In this document: positions 53,122 through 59,945 of the stretch, in pieces | Position numbering within the stretch: the first letter of the stretch is position 1 | Layout: every line of letters starts with the position of its first letter | Assembly: GCF_029945685.1 (NCBI RefSeq) | Contig: NZ_JAQSDA010000011.1 | Location: 97,126 to 161,125, forward strand | Direction of reading: 5' to 3' | Length of the DNA: 64,000 nt | Origin: Polaromonas sp. | GTDB lineage: Bacteria; Pseudomonadota; Gammaproteobacteria; Burkholderiales; Burkholderiaceae_C | Made by a program: the position numbers and the translations under genes | The notes under the pieces: model-generated | The model's input: the letters and a program-made list of their open reading frames with translations, nothing else | Database searches by the model: none | Told to the model about the DNA's origin: nothing

Positions 53122-54134
53122 GTCACGGCGCGCCGGCTTTCAGGCGGGTGCACGGCGGCCCCGACGCTGCCGGTGTGCCGCTGTTTGATTTTTCAACCAA
53201 CAGCCATGCCTGCGGACCCTGCCCGCGGGCGCTGGCGGCGGTGCAGCAGGCCGACGCCGGCCGCTACCCCGATGCCGCTTACGAGACCTTGCGCCGGCAA
53301 CTCGCCGCCTTCCACGGGGTTGATGTGCAACGTGTGCTGCTGGCCGGCAGTGCCAGCGAGTTCATCTTCCGCATCACCGCGCTGGCGGTGCAGCGCGGCG
53401 CCACGGCGGTCTGGTTGCCGCCGCACAGTTATGGCGACTACGCGCAGGCGGCGCAGGCATGGAAGCTGCCGGTGGTGGCGCAGCCGGCGCTTGCGCAACT
53501 GCGCTGGGCCTGCGACCCGTCGAGTCCGCTGGGTACGGCCCAGTCCCGGCTGGCGGAACTTGCTGAAGGGGCGGCGCTGTGTGTGCTGGATCGCGCCTAC
53601 GAACCGCTGCGGCTTGAAGGCGCGCTGGCGCTGTCCGACGCGGCACTGCAAGCCTTCTGGCAACTCTGGACACCGAACAAGGCACTGGGTCTGACGGGCG
53701 TGCGTGCCGCCTATGTGATTGCGCCACCTGATGCCGGCGATGTTGTGGTGCAGCTCGACACCCTGGCGCCGTCGTGGCCGGTCGGTGCGCATGGCGTGGC
53801 CATGCTGCAGGCCTGGACCACGCCCGAGGTACAAACCTGGCTGGCCGCCAGCCTGGCCACGCTGCGCGAATGGAAAGCCCGGCAAATGGCGCTGTGCGAA
53901 GTCATGGGGTGGACCTGTTTGCCCAGTGCTGCGAATTTTTTCTGCGCACGGCCGATGCTGCCGCCAGGCATGAGTCTGGCGCAGGCATTGACCGAACTGC
54001 GGGGGCAGGGCATCAAGCTGCGCGACACCACGTCCTTCGGTCTGCCGGGGCAGGTGCGGCTGGGCGTGCTGGCGCCGGCGGCGCAGGACGCATTGCACAA
54101 TGCGTGGCAACACATCATCAGGAAAGCAACATGA
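53118..54134 (+). CDS. cobC: Threonine-phosphate decarboxylase-like aminotransferase (CobC/CobD type)
   Basis: A PLP-dependent class I/II aminotransferase-fold enzyme of 338 residues that supplies the aminopropanol phosphate arm from threonine phosphate. FDFSTNSHACGPCPRAL near residue 25, YPDAAYETLRRQLA, LAGSASEFIFRI, and the PLP lysine K188 in TPNKALGLTGVRAAY identify it. C-terminal RDTTSFGLPGQVRLG closes the fold. The ATG at 53118 overlaps the cbiB stop. Naming follows the Pseudomonas cobC usage. Confidence 0.9.
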   Translation: MSHGAPAFRRVHGGPDAAGVPLFDFSTNSHACGPCPRALAAVQQADAGRYPDAAYETLRRQLAAFHGVDVQRVLLAGSASEFIFRITALAVQRGATAVWLPPHSYGDYAQAAQAWKLPVVAQPALAQLRWACDPSSPLGTAQSRLAELAEGAALCVLDRAYEPLRLEGALALSDAALQAFWQLWTPNKALGLTGVRAAYVIAPPDAGDVVVQLDTLAPSWPVGAHGVAMLQAWTTPEVQTWLAASLATLREWKARQMALCEVMGWTCLPSAANFFCARPMLPPGMSLAQALTELRGQGIKLRDTTSFGLPGQVRLGVLAPAAQDALHNAWQHIIRKAT

Positions 54135-55693
54135 CGGCCAAAAGCGTGATGGTTCTGGGCACCACCAGCGGCGCCGGCAAAAGCTGGCTGACCACGGCGC
54201 TGTGCCGCTACTACGCCAACCAGGGCCTGAAGGTCGCGCCCTTCAAGGCGCAGAACATGAGCAACAACGCAAGAGTTGTAGCCCCCACGCTCCGCACTGG
54301 CGTGTCGTCGCTGCCCCCCGAGGGGGCGAATTTTCCTTGGGGCGGCCCGGCGGAAAATTGGTCTGCCGGTGGCGAGATCGGCAGCGCGCAATATTTTCAA
54401 GCGCTGGCGGCAAAAGCCGTCCCTGAAGTCCGCATGAACCCGCTGCTGCTCAAGCCCGAGAAAGACACGCACAGCCAGGTGGTCCTGATGGGGCAGGTCA
54501 ACGCCGAACTTTCACGCATGGCCTGGCGCGGGCGCAGCGCCTCGGTCTGGCCGGTGATTGCGCAGGCGCTCGACGAACTGCTGGAAGAAAACGACGTCGT
54601 CGTGATCGAAGGCGCGGGTTCGCCGGCCGAAATCAACCTCAAGGACAGCGACATCGTCAATATGCGCGTGGCACTACATGCCAACGCTGCCTGCCTGCTG
54701 GTCACCGACATTGACCGCGGCGGCGCTTTTGCGCACCTGTACGGCACCTGGGCCATGCTGGATGAGGGAGAGCGAAAGCTGATCAGGGGTTTCGTGCTGA
54801 ACAAGTTCCGCGGTGACGCCAGCCTGCTCGCCCCCGGCCCGCAGATGCTGCAGGACTTGACCGGTGTGCCCACGGTGGCAACCTTGCCGATGTGGTGGCA
54901 ACACGGCCTGCCCGAAGAAGACGGCGTTTTTGATGATCGCAGCAAAGCCTCCGGTGCGGTGACCCGAACGGTGGCCGTGATCGCCTACCCGCGCATCAGC
55001 AACCTCGACGAATTCCAGCCGCTCAAGAATGTGCCCGGCATTCACCTGAAGTGGGTGCGCAGTCCAACGGAACTCGCAGGTCTTGTGCCTGGCGACTGGG
55101 TCATCCTGCCCGGCTCCAAAAACACCAGTGGCGATCTGGCCTGGGTGCGCGCGCAGGGGCTGGATCAGGCCGTCGCCGCGCACGCGGCCCGCGGCGGGGC
55201 GGTGCTCGGCATTTGCGGCGGGCTGCAGATGCTGGGCGAGGCGCTGATCGATCCGCACGGCATTGACGGCAACGGGCCGGGCCTGGGCTTGTTGCCGGTG
55301 GTCACGCTGTTCGAAGCCGACAAGACCGTGCAGCACCGGCAGGCGCGGTTTTCCTCGGTCGGTGGGCCTTGGGCGGCCCTGTCCGGTGTGGAAGTAAAGG
55401 GCTACGAAATTCACCACGGCCAGACCGCGCCGCACAGCGCCATGGCTGCCGCCGGTGATGTGGCGCAGGCCGTGCTGCCCGACGGGCTGGCTTGGCAAAA
55501 CGGCATCGGCAATGTGCTGGGCGTCTACCTGCATGGCCTGTTTGAGGACCCTGCCGTGTTGCACGCGCTCTTCGGGGCCAGCACGCCGACGCTGGAGTCG
55601 GTGTTCGAGGGCCTGGCCGACTACATCGGCAGGCATTTTGACGCCGGGGTGCTGGAAGCACTGATCGCACCGCGGCCCGTGCGCAGCGCCTGA
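54131..55693 (+). CDS. cobQ: Cobyric acid synthase with a repeat-derived insertion
   Basis: A glutamine-dependent amidase of 520 residues (usual 485-490) that amidates four side chains of adenosylcobyrinate a,c-diamide. The P-loop MVLGTTSGAGKSWLTTALC and FKAQNMSNNARVV are followed by a 29-residue insertion (residues 51-79, rich in Pro/Gly/Ser) before the conserved GGEIGSAQYFQALAA. Downstream are LLLKPEKDTHSQVVLMG, EGAGSPAEINL, TDIDRGGAFAHLYGTW, the glutaminase cysteine in LGICGGLQMLG and GYEIHHG. The insertion is encoded by a copy of dispersed repeat B and keeps the frame. It overlaps cobC by ATGA and is the last gene of the B12 operon. Confidence 0.94.
   Translation: MTAKSVMVLGTTSGAGKSWLTTALCRYYANQGLKVAPFKAQNMSNNARVVAPTLRTGVSSLPPEGANFPWGGPAENWSAGGEIGSAQYFQALAAKAVPEVRMNPLLLKPEKDTHSQVVLMGQVNAELSRMAWRGRSASVWPVIAQALDELLEENDVVVIEGAGSPAEINLKDSDIVNMRVALHANAACLLVTDIDRGGAFAHLYGTWAMLDEGERKLIRGFVLNKFRGDASLLAPGPQMLQDLTGVPTVATLPMWWQHGLPEEDGVFDDRSKASGAVTRTVAVIAYPRISNLDEFQPLKNVPGIHLKWVRSPTELAGLVPGDWVILPGSKNTSGDLAWVRAQGLDQAVAAHAARGGAVLGICGGLQMLGEALIDPHGIDGNGPGLGLLPVVTLFEADKTVQHRQARFSSVGGPWAALSGVEVKGYEIHHGQTAPHSAMAAAGDVAQAVLPDGLAWQNGIGNVLGVYLHGLFEDPAVLHALFGASTPTLESVFEGLADYIGRHFDAGVLEALIAPRPVRSA
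54281..54367 (-). repeat. Dispersed repeat B, copy 4, in frame inside cobQ
   Basis: On the minus strand CGCCCCCTCGGGGGGCAGCG, ACGACACGCCAGTGCGGAGC and GTGGGGGCTACAA match repeat B copies at 36271-36456 and 38209-38300. It is 87 bp (29 codons) long, has no in-frame stop, and splits the CobQ segment between NNARVV and GGEIG. Confidence 0.85.
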
Positions 55694-55744
55694 CAGTCGG
55701 CTGCGCGGGCTTATAGTTGCCGTGCACCGCCTTCCCGCGCTCCA

Positions 55745-55753
55745 GGGGGGGGG
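55745..55753 (+). repeat. Homopolymeric tract of nine G
   Basis: A run of nine G residues 37 bp upstream of the channel gene's GTG start. It lies in the leader or promoter, not in the coding frame. Such tracts can vary by slippage and alter promoter spacing. Confidence 0.8.
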
Positions 55754-55789
55754 CCTTCGTTTTCTTAAACCAGCGTCCGAAGGATAGCC

Positions 55790-56215
55790 GTGTTCACTGT
55801 GGTCCTGGCCAATATTGCCGTCGTATCCCTCGCCGTGATCATTCACTACGAATGCCTGCTGCGGCTGACGCTGCTGCTGGCGCGGGTCAAGATCCGGCAT
55901 CGCCTGCGCATCCTGCTGGGTGTCGGCGGTGCGCTGCTGGGCCACGCGATGGAGGTCTGGGTGTTTGCTTTCGCCTACTATTTCATGCACCAGGCCAAGG
56001 CCTGGGGCCACCTGAAGGGAAGCTTCGACGGCAGCTTGATGGACTGTGTGTATTTTTCCTTCACGACCTTCACAACGCTGGGCTTCGGCGACATCCAGCC
56101 CACCGGTGACCTGCGCTTCCTGACGGGCATCGAGTCATTGACGGGCCTGGTGCTGATCACCTGGACAGCGTCCTTCCTGTTTGTCGAGATGCAGAAGTTC
56201 TGGAACGCGAAGTAG
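55790..56215 (+). CDS. Two-helix potassium-channel-like protein
   Basis: A 141-residue inner-membrane protein with an ion-channel pore. Hydrophobic segments lie at residues 1-25, 42-65 and 106-135; between the last two the pore loop FSFTTFTTLGFGDIQPTG has the filter TLGFGD where standard potassium channels have TVGYGD. No RCK/TrkA-N gating domain follows. Start is a GTG at 55790 with AAGGA 6 bp upstream. It is not obviously related to the B12 operon that ends 97 bp before. Confidence 0.82.
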   Translation: MFTVVLANIAVVSLAVIIHYECLLRLTLLLARVKIRHRLRILLGVGGALLGHAMEVWVFAFAYYFMHQAKAWGHLKGSFDGSLMDCVYFSFTTFTTLGFGDIQPTGDLRFLTGIESLTGLVLITWTASFLFVEMQKFWNAK

Positions 56216-56275
56216 TTTGCGAAGGCGCGCCTCCGGTGCGCCGACCGGATGCAGCGGCATGGCTGCGGGGGTGGC

Positions 56276-56299
56276 TACAATACTGATTATCCATACAGT
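56276..56299 (+). promoter_or_regulatory. -10 box TACAAT overlapping a LexA (SOS) box
   Basis: TACAAT at 56276-56281 is directly followed by A-CTG-ATTATCCATA-CAG-T (CTG at 56283, CAG at 56296), the CTG-N10-CAG form of a proteobacterial LexA box. It is 37 bp before the helicase ATG. LexA bound here would cover the transcription start. The -35 region is poor. Confidence 0.75.
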
Positions 56300-56335
56300 T
56301 CCGCAGTCCCCGCTGCCCGACACCAACCGCCCTCC

Positions 56336-58645
56336 ATGACGACTGCCATCGACAAGGACAAGCCCTATGTGGTGGCCGTGCGAGCGCTGTGTGATTTCAC
56401 GGCGAAGCAGGGCGACCTCGATCTGCGTTTCACGCCCTCGCCGTCGGCCCTCGAAGGCATGGCGGGCCACCGCATGGTGGCGATGCGCCGCCCGGCGCAT
56501 TACCAGACCGAAGTCAGCCTGAGCGGGGTCTATAAGGACTTGCTGGTGCGTGGCCGCGCCGATGGCTACGACCCCGAACTCGGCCAGCTCGAAGAGGTCA
56601 AGACCTTCCGCGGCGACCTCGAGGCCATGCGCGCCAACCACCGTCATCTGCACTGGGCCCAGCTCAAGATTTATGGCCACCTGCTGTGCAGGAAAGAAGG
56701 CCTGCACCAGGTCAAGCTGGCGCTGGTGTATTTCAACATCGCCACGCAGGACGAAACCCTGCTGGCCGAAGCTTTCAGCGCCGCCGAGCTGGAAGTCTTC
56801 TTTGAAGAACAGTGCGACCGTTTCCTCGACTGGGCGCGCCAGGAAATGGCGCACCGCGCCGCGCGCAACGAGGCGCTGCAGACGCTGGCGTTTCCGCATG
56901 AGCGTTTTCGCCCCGGCCAGCGCGACCTGGCCGAATCTGTCTACAAATCGGCCAGCAGCGGCCGCTGCCTGATGGCGCAGGCGCCCACCGGCATCGGCAA
57001 AACCGTGGGCACACTGTTTCCGCTGCTCAAGGCCTGCCCGACGCAGCAACTCGACAAGGTGTTTTTTCTCGCAGCCAAGACGCCGGGCCGCCAGCTCGCG
57101 CTCGACGCCGTGACCCGCATCCAGCGCAGTGCGCCGACGCTGCCGCTGCGCGTGCTGGAACTGGTGGCCAAGGGCAAGGCCTGCGAACACCCGGACAAGG
57201 CCTGCCACGGCGACGCCTGCCCGCTGGCCCAGGGTTTTTACGACCGCCTGCCGGCAGCGCGCCGCGCCGCCGTGGCCCTGGCCGGCCCGCTCGACCAGGG
57301 CGCGCTGCGCGAGGTGGCGCTGGCGCACCAGGTCTGCCCGTATTACCTCGGCCAGGACCTGCTGCACTGGAGCGATGTGGTCATCGGCGACTACAACTAT
57401 TACTTCGACATCAACGCCATGCTGTACGCGCAGACGCTGGCCAACCAGTGGCGCGTCAGCGTGCTGGTCGACGAGGCGCACAACCTGGTCGAGCGCGCAC
57501 GCAAGATGTATTCGGCCGAGCTGGACCCGGCCCATCTGCTGCTGGCGCGCCAGGGTGCGCCGGTGGCCATCAAGCGCGTGCTGGACCGCCTGCAGCGCAG
57601 CTGGCACGAGCTGCACCAGGACCAGGCCGGGCCCTACCAGGTGTACGACGAGGTGCCACAGGCCTTTCGCGGCGCCTTGCAGCAGACGGCCAGCGCCATC
57701 CTGGACCACCTGGCCGATCACCCGGCCGGCATAGCCGCCAGGCTGCAGGATTTTTTCTTCGAGGTGTTGCATTTTTCGCGCATGGCCGAGCTGCTCGATA
57801 CCCATTCGCTGTTCGACATCACCGATGCTGCGGGCAGCGGGGGCGGTGCCGTCTTGTGCCTGAGAAACGTCGTGCCGGCGGGTTTTCTCTCGCAGCGGTT
57901 TGCGGCGGCACGTTCGGCGGCGCTGTTCTCGGCCACGCTGAGCCCCGCGAACTACTACAGCGACATGCTGGGCCTGCCCGAAGACACCGCCTGGATCGAT
58001 GTGGCCTCGCCGTTCCGGGCCGAGCAGCTGTCGGTGCAGGTGGTGGATGACGTGTCCACCCGTTTCCAGCATCGTGGGCATTCGCTGTCACCCATGGTCG
58101 ACCTGATGGCACGGCAATACACTGCGGCGCCCGGCAACTACCTGAGTTTTGTCAGCAGCTTCGACTACCTGCAGCAACTGGCCGATCTGTTCAAGGCACG
58201 TTACCCGGCCATCCCGGTCTGGGAGCAGTCGCGCGGCATGGAGGAAAGCGCCAAGCGGGGCTTTCTTGATCGGTTCAGGACCGACACCCGCGGCATCGGC
58301 TTTGCCGTGCTCGGCGGCGCATTTGCCGAGGGCATCGACCTGCCGGGCAAACGGCTGATAGGCGCCTTCATCGCCACGCTGGGCTTGCCGCAGATCAATC
58401 CGGTGACGGAGCAGATCCGCCAGCGCATGGAGGCCAGTTTCGGCAAGGGCTACGACTACACCTACCTGTACCCGGGGCTGCAAAAAGTGGTGCAGGCCGC
58501 GGGCCGGGTGATCCGTACCGAGTCCGACCAGGGCGTGGTCTACCTGATTGACGACCGGTATGCGCAGTCGCAGGTGCGTGAGCTGTTTCCGGGCTGGTGG
58601 AAGATCGGCTACCAACAGGCACGGGCGAAGAAGCAACGTGCATGA
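56336..58645 (+). CDS. RecB/Cas4-like nuclease fused to XPD/DinG-type Fe-S helicase
   Basis: A 769-residue DNA-processing enzyme. Residues 1-175 resemble a PD-(D/E)XK nuclease: VRGRADGYD (D76), LEEVKT (E87, K89) and the WAQLKIYGHLL QxxxY motif (Q109, Y113). Then comes a superfamily 2 XPD/DinG helicase: Walker A APTGIGKT (K222), four cysteines spaced for a [4Fe-4S] cluster (C283, C290, C295, C333), DEAH box VDEAHNLVERA (D378-H381), ALFSATLSP, and motif VI in QAAGRVIRTESDQG. The start at 56336 follows the LexA box by 37 bp, so SOS induction is likely. Probably acts on damaged or branched DNA in repair. Confidence 0.88.
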   Translation: MTTAIDKDKPYVVAVRALCDFTAKQGDLDLRFTPSPSALEGMAGHRMVAMRRPAHYQTEVSLSGVYKDLLVRGRADGYDPELGQLEEVKTFRGDLEAMRANHRHLHWAQLKIYGHLLCRKEGLHQVKLALVYFNIATQDETLLAEAFSAAELEVFFEEQCDRFLDWARQEMAHRAARNEALQTLAFPHERFRPGQRDLAESVYKSASSGRCLMAQAPTGIGKTVGTLFPLLKACPTQQLDKVFFLAAKTPGRQLALDAVTRIQRSAPTLPLRVLELVAKGKACEHPDKACHGDACPLAQGFYDRLPAARRAAVALAGPLDQGALREVALAHQVCPYYLGQDLLHWSDVVIGDYNYYFDINAMLYAQTLANQWRVSVLVDEAHNLVERARKMYSAELDPAHLLLARQGAPVAIKRVLDRLQRSWHELHQDQAGPYQVYDEVPQAFRGALQQTASAILDHLADHPAGIAARLQDFFFEVLHFSRMAELLDTHSLFDITDAAGSGGGAVLCLRNVVPAGFLSQRFAAARSAALFSATLSPANYYSDMLGLPEDTAWIDVASPFRAEQLSVQVVDDVSTRFQHRGHSLSPMVDLMARQYTAAPGNYLSFVSSFDYLQQLADLFKARYPAIPVWEQSRGMEESAKRGFLDRFRTDTRGIGFAVLGGAFAEGIDLPGKRLIGAFIATLGLPQINPVTEQIRQRMEASFGKGYDYTYLYPGLQKVVQAAGRVIRTESDQGVVYLIDDRYAQSQVRELFPGWWKIGYQQARAKKQRA

Positions 58646-59189
58646 AACGCCCGGTACTCGGGGGAACATCTGGCTTGAAACCAATAAGCGCAAGCGCGGA
58701 TAGCTTCCAAAAGAGTAGCGGACCCGGGTCTGTCCCCGGTAGCCGCGCACGTCACTGCACACGCCGGCGCCGCGCCATGAGCGTGCGCAAGAAGTCGGAA
58801 ACCACGTCCTGGATGTCCGGGACCTGCGCCATCTGCCCCTGGTGAGTGCAGGAGTCGGCCATCACTGCGGCCCGCCATGTCCCCAGGGCGATTGCCCCTG
58901 CGCCTGATCCGGCGGGTGTGACGTGTCAAGCATTGAGTGTCCCCAGCCCATCCCATCGCAGCGCAGCGCAACCCGAGTCCGCGGCGGGGGCCCAGCCGTT
59001 CGTGCCATCCCGGACCCGCCATGGTCAGGGACGATTTGAGGTATGTCAGCAAACGCTTGTTCTGTGATGAAACGCGCAGTTACGCCGTCCATGGGCCGAT
59101 GCTTTTCACAGTAAGTAGGTTAGGCTTGATCGTTCGGTTTGTAACTAAATGTTGCGACTTCTTGTTGGCGAAAATGGGAGGCAAATCTT
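58646..59189. other. 544-bp intergenic region, possible gene remnant
   Basis: It holds repeat A copy 12 and no confident gene. On the minus strand a 36-codon frame (58752-58862) reads MADSCTHQGQMAQVPD and onward to a basic end RRRRVQ, protein-like in composition, and stays open upstream to a stop near 58925. It may be the 3' remnant of a lost gene or a small gene, but no family was recognised. CCATCCCGGACCCGCCATGG near 59010 is a short dyad. The region before the FNR-like gene is more A/T-rich (59105-59189) and probably carries its promoter. Confidence 0.4.
58670..58720 (-). repeat. Dispersed repeat A, copy 12 (downstream of the helicase gene)
   Basis: Minus strand: CGCTACTCTTTTGGAAGCTA, TCCGCGCTTGCGC, TTATTGGTTTCAAGCC. 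The dyad and GCGC spacer are kept; the AAGGGCT segment is lost. It starts 24 bp after the helicase stop. Confidence 0.6.
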
Positions 59190-59945
59190 GTGAAAATCAC
59201 TGGCGGTGACGCTTCGCCCGGCGCGGCTGTCGAGAAAGTTGTTGCAGGTCTTGATGCCAGCCCATTGCCGCCTGGAAAATGCAGCAATTGCGCCTCGTAC
59301 GGGATTTGCATCATGAAAGACCTGTCCCCCGAGGCTTCCGTAGAGGCTGGCTTGCTGATTGAAGAGCACAGCTTCAGGAAGGGCGACCTGCTTTTGCGGG
59401 AAGGTGAACATGCGAGCCACCTGAGGGTCATCAAGGTGGGTACCGTCTACCTCGGCCGTATCGGTTCCGGCGGACGCATCAATCCGGTTGGCATCTTCGG
59501 GCAGGGCACCATCGTCGGCATGTGCGGATACTTCGGGCAGCCGAACCAGCTGGCGGCCGTTGCCGCCACCAGTGGGCGGTGTTGTGAGATATCGGCGCAT
59601 GCGGTGGCCTCTCTGGCGCGCAAGGATCAGAAGGTCTGGGACCAGATTGGCCAGGCGTACTGCGACACCATCGGACTGCTTGCGAAATGGACCGTGGCCA
59701 TCCGTCGTCCCCATATCGCCGGGCGTGTCGCTAGCAGCCTGCGCTTGCTGTCGGAGGTTCATCGCAGCCTGACAGTGCCCCTGCCGTCGCACATGGCGCT
59801 GGCACACCTCCTGGGTACCACCCGCGAATCTGTCGCCCGCGCGCTGGCCTTGCTCGAAGTCGAAGGCTGTATCACCCGGCAGGGAGGTCGAGTTTGCGCG
59901 GTCATGCCAGCGCCTCTGGCGCAATGGTTGTCCCGGCAACCATGA
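59190..59945 (+). CDS. FNR-like Fe-S transcriptional regulator (Crp/Fnr family)
   Basis: A 251-residue regulator. Cysteines C31-x2-C34-x5-C40 repeat the spacing of the FNR cluster ligands C20, C23 and C29, and C131/C132 in GRCCEIS align with FNR C122 (VCEIP). A [4Fe-4S] oxygen-sensing cluster is therefore likely. The cyclic-nucleotide-binding-type fold (residues 55-150) is followed by the winged helix LAHLLGTTRESVARALALLEVEGCI. Start is GTG with GGGAGG 8 bp upstream. It overlaps the histidine-kinase gene (ATGA), so the two are made together. Confidence 0.9.
   Translation: MKITGGDASPGAAVEKVVAGLDASPLPPGKCSNCASYGICIMKDLSPEASVEAGLLIEEHSFRKGDLLLREGEHASHLRVIKVGTVYLGRIGSGGRINPVGIFGQGTIVGMCGYFGQPNQLAAVAATSGRCCEISAHAVASLARKDQKVWDQIGQAYCDTIGLLAKWTVAIRRPHIAGRVASSLRLLSEVHRSLTVPLPSHMALAHLLGTTRESVARALALLEVEGCITRQGGRVCAVMPAPLAQWLSRQP

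Noticed and set aside
56135..58081. A 648-codon minus-strand open frame
   Set aside because: Shadow of the nuclease-helicase gene, whose motifs are intact on the plus strand.
58880..59160. FNR box before the FNR-like gene
   Set aside because: A TTGATC half-site occurs near 59126, but no matching ATCAA half at the required spacing.
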